The notes below the pieces were generated by a model. That model saw only the letters and a list, made by a program, of their open reading frames with translations. It was not told where the DNA came from and did no database searches. Positions 14,406-21,037 of a stretch of 22,157 bases of DNA are shown here, one piece after another. The position numbers and the translations under genes were made by a program. Location: the IMG/VR virus record IMGVR_UViG_3300028388_000946, positions 1 to 22,157 of that record. One strand, 5' to 3'. Within the stretch, counting starts at the first letter, position 1. Every line of letters starts with the position of its first letter. The DNA is from a virus.

Positions 14406-14836
14406 CCCCGGCTACCGCCAACCATTGCCACCAGGGCGCCTAGCGCCAGTATGCCCATAATGACGAGCATAATGATCACGATGGCCTCTTGCCGCTCCTG
14501 CGCCTCGATCCGCGCCTTACGCTCGGCCTCACGCCTCTCATTGGCGATATCGCGGCGCAGCTTTAACAGCTCCTGCCACTGCGAGAACCCACGCGTCGCG
14601 ATGATCATTTCACGAAGCTGCTCTTCTGCGTCAATGGCCGCCTGCCGCTTCATGAACGTGTCAAGCGCCTCCTCGTTGGCGGATGCAAACGGGCTGTCTT
14701 TTTTCTTCTGGTGATTCTTTTTGGCGGTGTCGACGCTGTCAAAAAAACCCGCAATCTCTTTCGACATGCTGTGAATTTGTTTACCGGCGGAGATGCCTCC
14801 CTTGATAGCTGCCAGAGCTGTGAAGGGGTCAATCAT
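14396..14836 (-). CDS. Coiled-coil protein with C-terminal membrane anchor, 146 aa
   Basis: The product begins MIDPFTALAAIKGGISAGK and contains a long helical charged region (residues ~35-117), with NEEALDTFMKRQAAIDAEE and LRRDIANERREAERKARIE. It ends in one hydrophobic helix at ~119-140 (IVIIMLVIMGILALGALVA). The tail anchor and coiled coil suggest an inner-membrane protein facing the cytoplasm. Similar proteins seem to occur next to lysis or tail genes in other marine phages, but I know no experimentally defined role. It is linked by overlap to the 46-aa gene before it. It could be a lysis regulator or a structural protein. Confidence 0.68.
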   Translation of the reverse strand: MIDPFTALAAIKGGISAGKQIHSMSKEIAGFFDSVDTAKKNHQKKKDSPFASANEEALDTFMKRQAAIDAEEQLREMIIATRGFSQWQELLKLRRDIANERREAERKARIEAQERQEAIVIIMLVIMGILALGALVAMVGGSRGWF

Positions 14837-14973
14837 TTTGCGAACGCATCATTCAAGAGAATGACCTCTAGCTTCTGCACTTGCAGCGTCAGCTCGTGTG
14901 TCGTGGAGATGTTCCAGCCGATCAGCGCAACGACTGCCGCGAACAGCACTGACATGATAGCTTTTTGGTCCAT
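14833..14973 (-). CDS. 46-aa single-pass membrane protein
   Basis: The minus strand reads ATG at 14973 to TGA at 14833. The product is MDQKAIMSVLF followed by a hydrophobic helix (AAVVALIGWNI) and then an amphipathic, leucine-heptad region (HELTLQVQKLEVILLNDAF). A short cytoplasmic end, one membrane span and a periplasmic or cytosolic coiled coil are expected. The start directly follows the TAA of the upstream gene, and its end overlaps the next start (AATGA). The layout resembles the upstream 76-aa protein, so the two may pair. I recognise no family; a part in lysis is inferred from position only. Confidence 0.66.
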   Translation of the reverse strand: MDQKAIMSVLFAAVVALIGWNISTTHELTLQVQKLEVILLNDAFAK

Positions 14974-15204
14974 TTAATTATCCGCCATTTTCTCCAGCGT
15001 TAAACGGATTTGCTGGATGTTCTCATCAATACGCGCCGACATGATAGCCTGCGTTTGTGTCGTATCTTCTAGCTTTTGGATCATGATTTCGTGGCGCGCT
15101 ATATTACGGGCGTTTTCATCGACGCCACTGGCAAGCATAGACACATACCAAACGACGCCCGCTGCCTGCACGAAAACTGCTAAAACGATCCCAAATTTTT
15201 CCAT
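14974..15204 (-). CDS. Small membrane-anchored coiled-coil protein, 76 aa
   Basis: The product has an N-terminal hydrophobic helix at ~4-27 (FGIVLAVFVQAAGVVWYVSML), then a continuous amphipathic helix to the end (NARNIARHEIMIQKLED, DENIQQIRLTLEKM). One N-terminal span plus a coiled coil is also the form of many i-spanins and of small phage membrane regulators. A spanin-like lipoprotein lies at the other end of the cassette, so an i-spanin role is less needed. The start has GGTGG 6 bases upstream. It is the first gene of the leftward operon that starts in the divergent intergenic region. Confidence 0.7.
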   Translation of the reverse strand: MEKFGIVLAVFVQAAGVVWYVSMLASGVDENARNIARHEIMIQKLEDTTQTQAIMSARIDENIQQIRLTLEKMADN

Positions 15205-15302
15205 GTCGATCCACCGCCTGGTCTTTTTAGAAATTTATCACAATGAACCCTCTTGCGCCATACCTAGGTCAGATGTTAACAGTCTGTTAGATGGAGGCTA
15301 CA
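15205..15302. promoter_or_regulatory. Divergent control region between lysis and replication operons
   Basis: This 98-bp region is the only space from which the leftward lysis cassette and the rightward replication operon could both start. It contains ACCTAGGT (15262-15269), the 13-bp palindrome at 15277-15289, and the GGAGG of the RHH gene. No convincing sigma70 -35/-10 pair stands out on either strand. The phage may use weak promoters that need an activator. Confidence 0.55.
15277..15289. promoter_or_regulatory. Palindrome TAACAG-T-CTGTTA, likely operator of the RHH gene
   Basis: This perfect inverted repeat has 6-base arms and one central base, ending 3 bases before GGAGG of the RHH gene. 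RHH proteins of the Arc/MetJ type bind short palindromes and often repress their own gene. Autoregulation and control of the divergent lysis genes are therefore reasonable inferences. Confidence 0.55.
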
Positions 15303-15470
15303 ATGACAGATACAAAACAAATTGGCCCACGCATCCGCGAGGATGTCTATGAGGCGCTGCAAAAGCATTCGGACAAGACACGAACGCCAATGTCAAAGAT
15401 GGTTGAATATGCTTTGATGGATCTTCTGAAGACAGCGGGGTATCAGTTCGAAAATGATTATCGGTATTGA
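15303..15470 (+). CDS. Ribbon-helix-helix regulator, 55 aa (Arc/MetJ-like)
   Basis: ATG 15303 has GGAGG with 5 bases of spacing. The 55-aa product reads KQIGPRIREDVYEALQKHSD for strand and first helix, then TPMSKMVEYALMDLLK for the second helix, and a short end. The pattern of strand, helix, turn at T-P-M-S and helix is that of ribbon-helix-helix DNA-binding proteins, which act as dimers or tetramers. It is first in the rightward operon and overlaps the RuvC-like gene by 17 bp. The palindrome directly upstream suggests it controls itself and perhaps the divergent lysis operon. Confidence 0.82.
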   Translation: MTDTKQIGPRIREDVYEALQKHSDKTRTPMSKMVEYALMDLLKTAGYQFENDYRY

Positions 15471-15900
15471 TTGCGGCTATAGAACGGGCGGCGTTGCCTT
15501 AGTTGGAGATGATTGGGCGGAGGTCCATGATTTGCCAACCTACGACGAGGGTGGTGTCGATGTGGTTGCGCTGATGGACATTTTGACATCGGTTGACCGG
15601 GTCGATCACATCTTTATCGAGAAGCAACAGGCGATGCCAAAGCAGGGCGTGTCATCCACGTTCAAACTGGGCTACGGGTTTGGTCAGATCGTGACGACGG
15701 CTGCGTTATCGCGGACGCGCTACACTCTGGTCACGCCTAACACATGGAAGCGCTCAATGAATTTACCACGCGACAAGGACGCGGCACGGCGGATGGCGCA
15801 GCAATGGTTTCCGGACCTTGCGTCGGAGCTGAAGCGCAAGAAAGACGAACACAAGGCCGAGGCGCTGCTGATCGCGCTGTATGGCAGGGGGAAGGCGTAA
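15454..15900 (+). CDS. RuvC-like Holliday junction resolvase
   Basis: The 148-aa product fits the RuvC/RNase H fold. D6 lies in the first strand (IIGIDCGYRTGGVAL) and E56 in the fourth (HIFIEKQ). A middle G-Y-G-F-G-Q-I helix follows, and then TPNTWKRSMNL. The last acidic site is in DEHKAEALLIAL (D131, H133, E136), where classic RuvC has DxxD, so the final ligand appears to be Glu. The enzyme would cut branched DNA during recombination or before packaging. It sits between the RHH regulator and the RecE-like exonuclease, and its stop overlaps the exonuclease start (TAATG). Confidence 0.88.
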   Translation: MIIGIDCGYRTGGVALVGDDWAEVHDLPTYDEGGVDVVALMDILTSVDRVDHIFIEKQQAMPKQGVSSTFKLGYGFGQIVTTAALSRTRYTLVTPNTWKRSMNLPRDKDAARRMAQQWFPDLASELKRKKDEHKAEALLIALYGRGKA

Positions 15901-16691
15901 TGCCAGTAGTTGAGACAATGTCGAACGAGGAATACCACCTCAATTGGGCGCTGAGCGCCTCGGGCGCCAAAACTATCGCGCTAGAATCACTGGCGCACTT
16001 TAAACACGCCAAGCGCAAGCCAAGCGCCGCGTTTGATCTGGGCACGGCCGTGCATACGCTCGTGCTAGAGCCGCACAGATCCAAGACGGTTTGGTGTGGG
16101 CCAGAGACACGCAGGGGCAACGCCTGGAAGGAGCAGAAGGACGCAGCCGACGCAGAGGGCGCGGTGCTACTCACAGAGGCGGACTATCATCAGGCGGTTG
16201 ACATGGCGAACGCCGTGCGGTCGAATGCCGCAGCCGCGGCGCTGCTCAGTGGCGACCTGTTGGTTGAGGCGAGCGTGTTCTCACGCGACGAGGTCATCGG
16301 CGTTGATACGCGCTGCCGTCCAGACGGGTGGCGCCGCGACATTGCCGCCGTGATTGATTTGAAGACGACAATAGCGCCCAGCCCTGAAGCATTTGCGAAG
16401 CAGGCGGGCAATCTTGGGTATCATATCCAGGATCAGTTTTACCGCCGGACAATGATGTTGGACGGGCACGAGGTAGACAGGTTTATTTTTATCGCCGTGG
16501 GCAAGGACGCACCCTACCCCGTCGGCGTTTACGAATTGGACGCGGAGAGCCTGCACGAGGGCGAGCTGGCGGTCCAATACGCGCTGGAGCAGTACGCAGG
16601 CGCGTTGAAGAGCAACGTGTGGGACTATGGGTACGGGGAATTGCAAACCCTGCGCATACCTAATTACGCGTTCAAATTTACGGCAAACTAA
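15900..16691 (+). CDS. RecE/exonuclease VIII-like PD-(D/E)XK nuclease
   Basis: ATG 15900 overlaps the RuvC stop and gives 263 aa. The start region YHLNWALSASGAKTI is typical of the family. H52 (FDLGTAVHTL), D142 (TRCRPDGW), D153 and K155 (VIDLKTT) match the catalytic set of RecE, including the 11-residue gap between the two Asp and the D-x-K spacing. YHIQDQFYRR follows as the conserved late helix. The enzyme would degrade one strand of double-stranded ends, giving 3' tails for annealing. I see no RecT/Beta-type annealing protein in the window; the SSB gene follows immediately. Confidence 0.88.
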   Translation: MPVVETMSNEEYHLNWALSASGAKTIALESLAHFKHAKRKPSAAFDLGTAVHTLVLEPHRSKTVWCGPETRRGNAWKEQKDAADAEGAVLLTEADYHQAVDMANAVRSNAAAAALLSGDLLVEASVFSRDEVIGVDTRCRPDGWRRDIAAVIDLKTTIAPSPEAFAKQAGNLGYHIQDQFYRRTMMLDGHEVDRFIFIAVGKDAPYPVGVYELDAESLHEGELAVQYALEQYAGALKSNVWDYGYGELQTLRIPNYAFKFTAN

Positions 16692-16705
16692 GTCAGGAGA
16701 CACAT

Positions 16706-17290
16706 ATGCCTATTTCATTTGGTTCCGGGGACGGAGAAAACACTGGTATCTACATTCGTGGCAACCTACCGCAAAATCGTTGGTGGGCAAAAACGGAAGC
16801 GGGGGACGAGCCTATCGACATGGACCGCGGCTTTGCTATCGACATTGCCAACGTCACGTTCGGATGGCTGCACATTGACGTCGGCATCCGCGATTGGCAG
16901 CCGTGGCCATCGCCATCAACGCCAACGCCACGCCCAAGCGAAAACCACAAGAACGGTTTTGAGGCGACGTGTTGGCTGAGCGACGGCCGTGAGGCGACGT
17001 TCAGCGGCAATTCGTATGGCCTGGGTCAGTTCATCGCTAAGCTGTACAACAAGGCCGAGCAGATGCCTGAGTGGAACCAGGGCATGGTGCCAGTGGTTCA
17101 GGTCACCGCGACGACGCCTGTCGTCATCGGCAAGGGCACGTCCTACGACGTCGGCTTTAACATCGGCAAGTGGATCAACAAGCCGGCGGCCGACGCAGCA
17201 CCCGCGGCACCTGTGGCGGCGGCACCCGCGCCAACACCCGCCCCTGCACCCGCAGCGGCGCCTGCCGGGGATGACAATTTCGGCTTCTAA
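16706..17290 (+). CDS. Single-stranded DNA-binding protein
   Basis: The 194-aa product has an N-terminal beta-rich part (SFGSGDGENTGIYI, LPQNRWWAK, NVTFGWLHIDVG) and a central part with FEATCWLSDGREATFSGNS, VVQVTATTPVVIG and YDVGFNIGKW. A 30-residue Pro/Ala linker follows and the protein ends in GDDNFGF. The OB-like core, flexible linker and acidic-aromatic tip together define phage SSBs; the tip resembles that of bacterial SSB, which recruits other replication proteins. It lies between a RecE-like nuclease and a primase-helicase, both of which act on single-stranded DNA. A Shine-Dalgarno (AGGAGA) lies 6 bases upstream. Confidence 0.83.
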   Translation: MPISFGSGDGENTGIYIRGNLPQNRWWAKTEAGDEPIDMDRGFAIDIANVTFGWLHIDVGIRDWQPWPSPSTPTPRPSENHKNGFEATCWLSDGREATFSGNSYGLGQFIAKLYNKAEQMPEWNQGMVPVVQVTATTPVVIGKGTSYDVGFNIGKWINKPAADAAPAAPVAAAPAPTPAPAPAAAPAGDDNFGF

Positions 17291-17303
17291 AATTTTACAA
17301 CGT

Positions 17304-17323
17304 GGGGCGCGTCCGCGCGCCCC
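17304..17323 (+). other. GC-rich RNA hairpin between SSB and primase-helicase genes
   Basis: Arms GGGGCGCG and CGCGCCCC form a perfect 8-bp stem around a TCCG tetraloop. It starts 13 bp after the SSB stop and ends 25 bp before the helicase start. No T-run follows, so it is not a standard terminator; it may stabilise the upstream message 3' end or act as a processing site, allowing more SSB than helicase. Confidence 0.6.
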
Positions 17324-17348
17324 GCTAATAGGCGCACAGGGAAAATAA

Positions 17349-19544
17349 ATGTCAGACGCATATTTTAGCAAAGTGAGGGAGAGCGTTGTCGGCGAGGTCA
17401 TGGCGACGCTAAAGGGCGGCAGAAACGAGACACTAAACAAGGCAGCGTACACGCTGGGCAGGCACGCACACTTGTCGCCCGCGAACATTGACGCCGCCAT
17501 TGTTGAGCTGCACGGCGCAGCCAAGACAATCGGCCTGAACGACATCGAGATAAAGGCGACCATTGGGTCAGGGTTTAAGCGTGGCGGCGAGAACCCAAAG
17601 GAGCTGAAGGATTCGGACACGACGCCATACACGGTTTCTGAGTTCGACCGATTGATCGGGCGGCTTGCGGCGCAGGACATGCTTGTCCGCGACGAGGAGA
17701 CGCGACAGGACAAGATTAAAAAGGCGAGCGAGGCGTGGGAGCGCGCGGTGCCTATCACGCGCGACAATAAGCTGGCGACGCGTCCGGCGTTGCTATACCT
17801 GAACAGCCGCGGGCTGCGCGCCAGTTCGGCGGTAGACGTGGCGCGGTACAGTCCGAGCGTATACGACGGTCCGGCGATTATCTTTCCGGCGCGTGACCCA
17901 GAGGGCAATGTGCAGGGTATTCAGGCGGTATTGCTTACCCCTGAAGGAGAGAAGCGCGAACACAACGGGATCACGAAATATTCGCGTGGCGTATTGGCGG
18001 GAAATGTAATGCACATTGGCGATCCGCAATGCGGTAAGCCGATTTGCATTGTTGAGGGGCCAGAGGACGCGCTCAGCGTGCGTCAGGCGTGTCAGGATGA
18101 CGCGGTGGTTGTCTGCACGTTCGGCAAGGCCGGCATGTCCACATACAACGCCCCACGGGCGTCAGACGTCACGATCTGCGCCGACCCCGACCTAGACGTG
18201 GAAAAGGCGGCCGACGTATTGCGCGGCGACGGAAGTATTGCAGTCAGCGTAGTTCGGTTCGATACCCTCGGCATCGACAGCGTGAAGGACGCCAACGACT
18301 ACCTGCGCGAGGTCGGAGACGAGAAGCTGCGCGAGGCGTTGGCGATGGCAAAGCGTGTCGAGGAGGAGAAGCGCGAGCAATTGGCGAGCGAGATGCAGTG
18401 GCCGACGCCATACGAGCCGGTGGATCCCGCAAAGATACCGCCCAGGCGTTGGGTGTACGGCACGCACTACATCCGCGGTTACGTCAGCGTCGTGGCGGCG
18501 ATGGGCGGCATAGGCAAGTCATCCATGCAGATGGTGGAGGCGGCTAGCGTGGCAATCAATCGCCCGCTGCTAGAGGAGCCGGTGAGAGAGCAGACGAACG
18601 TGTGGATCATCAACCTAGAGGATCCGCTGGAGGAGATGCACCGCCGTTTCGCGGGCGTCATGATGCACTATGGCATCACAAACAAGGAGATCGCTGGGCG
18701 CATATTCCTAGACGCAGGCCGCGACATCAACATCACGTTCGCCAAGCAAACGCGCGACGGCATCGAGGTGATGGAGGACATCGCGCAGCGCATGATCGCA
18801 AAGATAAAGGAGTGCGACATCGGTTTAGTCTTGATAGACCCCTGGGTAGGGGCGAACGCAATCAACGAAAATGATAATTCTGCGATGAACGCGGCCGTCG
18901 CGGTCGTGCGACGCGTGGCGGACGAGACGGACGCGGCAATCTGCCTGACGCACCACATACGCAAGACAAACGGCGAGGATGCCACCGTTGACTCCATCCG
19001 GGGCGCAGGATCGCTAATCGGGGCGGCCCGTGCCGCGCGCGTGCTAAATCGTGTCAGCCAAGACGAGGCGCTCAAATTGGGCGTCACGGAGGAGGAGAGC
19101 CTGGGCATCATGCGGGTGGACGACGGCAAGGCAAACCTAGCCCCGCCGGCCGCAAAGGCGCTGTACCGGCGCATGGTCGGGGTGGAGCTGCCCAATGGGG
19201 AATACGTCGGGGTCGCGACGCCGTTCAAGCTGCCCGACCTGTTCGACGGGGTCAAAGCAAGGGACGCGATGGAGGTGCAGAAGCTCGTCGGGGCCGCGGC
19301 GGAGCGGGATGAGCCGTACCGCCAAAACATACAGGCGAAGCAATGGGTCGGACATGCGGCGGCAACTGTGCTACAGTTGGACGTAGACAAGCCACACGAA
19401 AAAGCGCGCTGCAAGGCAATCGTCAAGAAGTGGTTAGAGACGGACGTTCTGCGAGCGGAGACGTGGCCAAGCAAGCGAGACGGGCGCGACGTGCCAGTGG
19501 TTGTCGTTGGAACGTGGATCACAAGGGATGAGGCAGGGCTATGA
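17349..19544 (+). CDS. Toprim primase - RepA-type hexameric helicase fusion
   Basis: The 731-aa protein combines two replication parts. A Toprim domain has E236 in ICIVEGPEDAL and the D-x-D pair D279/D281 in TICADPDLD, after a region typical of phage Toprim proteins (ALLYLNSRGL, IIFPARDPEGNVQGIQ). A RecA-fold helicase of the RepA/AAA_25 type follows: Walker A GGIGK390-SS, Walker B VLIDPW (D497), LTHHIRK with H535-H536, and RGAGSLIGAARAARVL. The last ~120 residues resemble a winged-helix tail. I see no Cys-rich zinc finger in front, so template recognition and primer synthesis may need a partner. It is likely the main replicative helicase. The stop overlaps the next ATG. Confidence 0.86.
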   Translation: MSDAYFSKVRESVVGEVMATLKGGRNETLNKAAYTLGRHAHLSPANIDAAIVELHGAAKTIGLNDIEIKATIGSGFKRGGENPKELKDSDTTPYTVSEFDRLIGRLAAQDMLVRDEETRQDKIKKASEAWERAVPITRDNKLATRPALLYLNSRGLRASSAVDVARYSPSVYDGPAIIFPARDPEGNVQGIQAVLLTPEGEKREHNGITKYSRGVLAGNVMHIGDPQCGKPICIVEGPEDALSVRQACQDDAVVVCTFGKAGMSTYNAPRASDVTICADPDLDVEKAADVLRGDGSIAVSVVRFDTLGIDSVKDANDYLREVGDEKLREALAMAKRVEEEKREQLASEMQWPTPYEPVDPAKIPPRRWVYGTHYIRGYVSVVAAMGGIGKSSMQMVEAASVAINRPLLEEPVREQTNVWIINLEDPLEEMHRRFAGVMMHYGITNKEIAGRIFLDAGRDINITFAKQTRDGIEVMEDIAQRMIAKIKECDIGLVLIDPWVGANAINENDNSAMNAAVAVVRRVADETDAAICLTHHIRKTNGEDATVDSIRGAGSLIGAARAARVLNRVSQDEALKLGVTEEESLGIMRVDDGKANLAPPAAKALYRRMVGVELPNGEYVGVATPFKLPDLFDGVKARDAMEVQKLVGAAAERDEPYRQNIQAKQWVGHAAATVLQLDVDKPHEKARCKAIVKKWLETDVLRAETWPSKRDGRDVPVVVVGTWITRDEAGL

Positions 19545-19771
19545 AGAGCGACGACTTGATACACTTATTTACGGAGCGCAACGGGCAGCGTGAGCTGGTG
19601 CAGATCGACATGGCGCACATTGATTACTGGGGCGTCATTGATCACGGTAGCGAAGAAGGCCACGGGATCATTGAGCTGCAATTTTTCGACGGCCAGACGG
19701 AAACCGTCCTGATCGACCCCAACGCGTGGCGTTCAATCTTTGATCACTATTTATTGCGGGGGTGGGCATGA
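19541..19771 (+). CDS. Small hypothetical protein, 76 aa
   Basis: The ATG overlaps the helicase stop (ATGA), and the stop overlaps the next start. The product is acidic, with alternating strands (LVQIDMAHIDYWGVID, GIIELQFFDGQTETVLID) and a final helix (PNAWRSIFDHYLLRGWA). It reads like a small alpha/beta protein. No known motif is present. Its translation appears coupled to the helicase, suggesting a replication-linked accessory role without identifying it. Confidence 0.66.
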   Translation: MKSDDLIHLFTERNGQRELVQIDMAHIDYWGVIDHGSEEGHGIIELQFFDGQTETVLIDPNAWRSIFDHYLLRGWA

Positions 19772-20007
19772 GCAGACACACGCCAATGTCTAAGGCGAGG
19801 CATCCAGACGCGCCGCGTGAGCATTACGAGGTGGCGCACATTACGTTCGAGATAGATCCGGACGGCAAGACGTTCGCCCTGATACCGGGGCAGGCGCACC
19901 AGGCGAAGGATCGGCGGCCGCTGTTCAGTGGCCACATAGATAAGGGGATGCACGAGCAGCTCAGAGAGCTAGCCTACCGCATCCGCCAGTTGGAGATGGA
20001 CATATGA
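19768..20007 (+). CDS. Small hypothetical protein, 79 aa
   Basis: ATG 19768 (ATGA overlap with the previous stop) is preferred to the GTG two codons before it. The product is basic and His-rich at its start (MSRHTPMSKARHPDAPREH). It then has strands VAHITFEIDPDGKTFALI and a C-terminal helix with MHEQLRELAYRIRQLEM. It overlaps the next gene by 4 bp. I recognise no family. Confidence 0.6.
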   Translation: MSRHTPMSKARHPDAPREHYEVAHITFEIDPDGKTFALIPGQAHQAKDRRPLFSGHIDKGMHEQLRELAYRIRQLEMDI

Positions 20008-20219
20008 GCGACCGCATCGTGGGGCGCATTGTGTGGGACGAGGAGGAGCAGATGAGCAGGATCGAGTGGGACGCAGCGCAGATGCCAATGGGCAGCGCGG
20101 ACGTCAACGATCAGCAATTCGTCGTCGACGTCGTCGATGGCGTTAGCCAAGATATTGAGCTGATGGAGCTGATCGTCCACGCGCTGGTCTATGCGGAATA
20201 TGAGGGGCGGATGCACTGA
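20004..20219 (+). CDS. Small acidic hypothetical protein, 71 aa
   Basis: The gene starts on the ATGA overlap with the preceding one. The product is strongly acidic (DEEEQMSRIEW, DVVDGVSQDIELMELI) with a late helix containing VHALVYAEYEG. It is the last gene of the helicase-coupled series, and the repeat region begins directly afterwards. No family is recognised. Confidence 0.6.
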   Translation: MSDRIVGRIVWDEEEQMSRIEWDAAQMPMGSADVNDQQFVVDVVDGVSQDIELMELIVHALVYAEYEGRMH

Positions 20220-20230
20220 TGTATGCACGT

Positions 20231-20394
20231 CCGTATATACACTACCGCACCTTGAAAACGTGGTGCGGAAAACTGCCGAAGGTGCGGAGGAAACACCGTA
20301 TTACGCCACCGCCGCACCACCTCGTATATATATACGAAGGTGCGGCGGGGGTTCGGGGTTCGGTAAATAGTGCGGCACGCAAGGTGCGGTAAAT
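20231..20394. repeat. Iteron-like region: GGTGCGG repeats with large hairpins
   Basis: Six exact copies of GGTGCGG or its complement occur in about 150 bp: forward at 20262, 20281, 20339 and 20383; inverted (CCGCACC) at 20245 and 20312. A variant AGTGCGG is at 20369. CGGTAAAT occurs twice (20361 and 20387), and CGTATATA recurs near 20232 and inside the hairpin. Two inverted pairs can form hairpins: 20245-20268 and the longer one at 20311-20346. A 57-codon frame also crosses the region. Clustered repeats, AT palindrome and nearby replication genes suggest a replication origin or a DNA-protein assembly site. Confidence 0.65.
20311..20346. repeat. 36-base imperfect palindrome / cruciform candidate
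   Basis: Outer arms GCCGCACC and GGTGCGGC and inner arms TCGTATAT and ATATACGA pair perfectly, 16 base pairs in all. The only interruption is an internal loop of ACC opposite A, and the centre has no loop. The AT-only core would melt easily under negative supercoiling. No T-run follows, so it is not a terminator. Confidence 0.75.
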
Positions 20395-20419
20395 CGTGGG
20401 AGCGACAGAGGAGCTGGCA

Positions 20420-21028
20420 ATGGGACAGACTAAGCAACGTGTAAATAAAACAAACGCAAGGCAGCGCGGCAGAGATGCGGCTGGCCATGTGAAGGTGGGT
20501 GAGGATGCGCTCGTGATTAGCGCGGGCGTGTGGGGACAGCTCGCGCCGCTAGATCGGATAGCGCGGGAGAAGACGGCGAAGTGGGGCGATACTCTGCCCA
20601 GCTTGGTAGAGCCTGAACTGGCGGGACGGTTTGAGGCGGCCTACGAGCGGCTGAAGGAGCTGGTGGAGGCTAACGACGTCGCGGGCGTGAATAAGGTTGC
20701 CGCGCAGCTCATGAGGGCGTGGGACGTGCTAGAGCAGACCGCAGAGGCTGCGGGGCACAAGCCGCTACCGCCGCACGCGTATTGCGTGGAAATTGACGGC
20801 GGGATAACATGCTTTGCGATGCACGGGTGGGTGGAGCTGCGTAAGAAGCACCCGCACTGGTGCGTGTATAGCTTTGAAGACGTGGCAAGGTTGCTGCGGT
20901 TCGATTGGACAGAGAAGATGCTGAATGAGGCGTACAGCGCGTTCCCAGAGGCAAAGGTGACGCGCGTCATACGCGATGGTGATAGCCGGGTAAACTGGGA
21001 TCTCGGCGGCGACGATATACCGTTTTAG
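20420..21028 (+). CDS. Hypothetical protein ending in an SSB-type tip (DDIPF)
   Basis: ATG 20420 has GGAG 6 bases upstream and is preferred to the GTG at 20396. The 202-aa product has a basic N-terminus (GQTKQRVNKTNARQRGRD). A helical middle follows, with YERLKELVEANDVAGVNKV and AWDVLEQTAEAAGHKPLPP. A later alpha/beta part contains YCVEIDGGITCFAM, HPHWCVYSFEDVARLL and NEAYSAFPEAKVTRVI. It ends with DLGGDDIPF, like the tip of bacterial SSB that docks replication and repair proteins. I do not recognise the rest of the fold. It lies between the repeat region and packaging genes; it may be a DNA-binding accessory of replication or recombination. Confidence 0.75.
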   Translation: MGQTKQRVNKTNARQRGRDAAGHVKVGEDALVISAGVWGQLAPLDRIAREKTAKWGDTLPSLVEPELAGRFEAAYERLKELVEANDVAGVNKVAAQLMRAWDVLEQTAEAAGHKPLPPHAYCVEIDGGITCFAMHGWVELRKKHPHWCVYSFEDVARLLRFDWTEKMLNEAYSAFPEAKVTRVIRDGDSRVNWDLGGDDIPF

Positions 21029-21037
21029 GAGGTAGAC

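Noticed and set aside
15253-15281. Sigma70 promoter TTGCGC - 17 bp - TTAACA before the RHH gene
   Set aside because: The -10 element matches the consensus at only two positions; the spacing alone is not enough.
16916-17908. Long 330-codon frame on the minus strand across the SSB and helicase genes
   Set aside because: It is antisense to two well-supported genes, has Arg/Cys/Ser-rich low-quality sequence and no ribosome-binding site; it is a by-product of high GC at third positions.
18668-19564. 298-codon minus-strand frame under the helicase gene
   Set aside because: The product is Ser/Thr/Arg-rich without motifs, and the plus-strand helicase motifs in the same bases are clear.
20219-20392. 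57-codon frame on the TGATG overlap after the 71-aa gene
   Set aside because: It runs through the GGTGCGG repeats and hairpin; the product is basic and low in complexity, and its residues are dictated by the repeats. The stop/start overlap keeps it possible, but a non-coding repeat region explains the sequence better.
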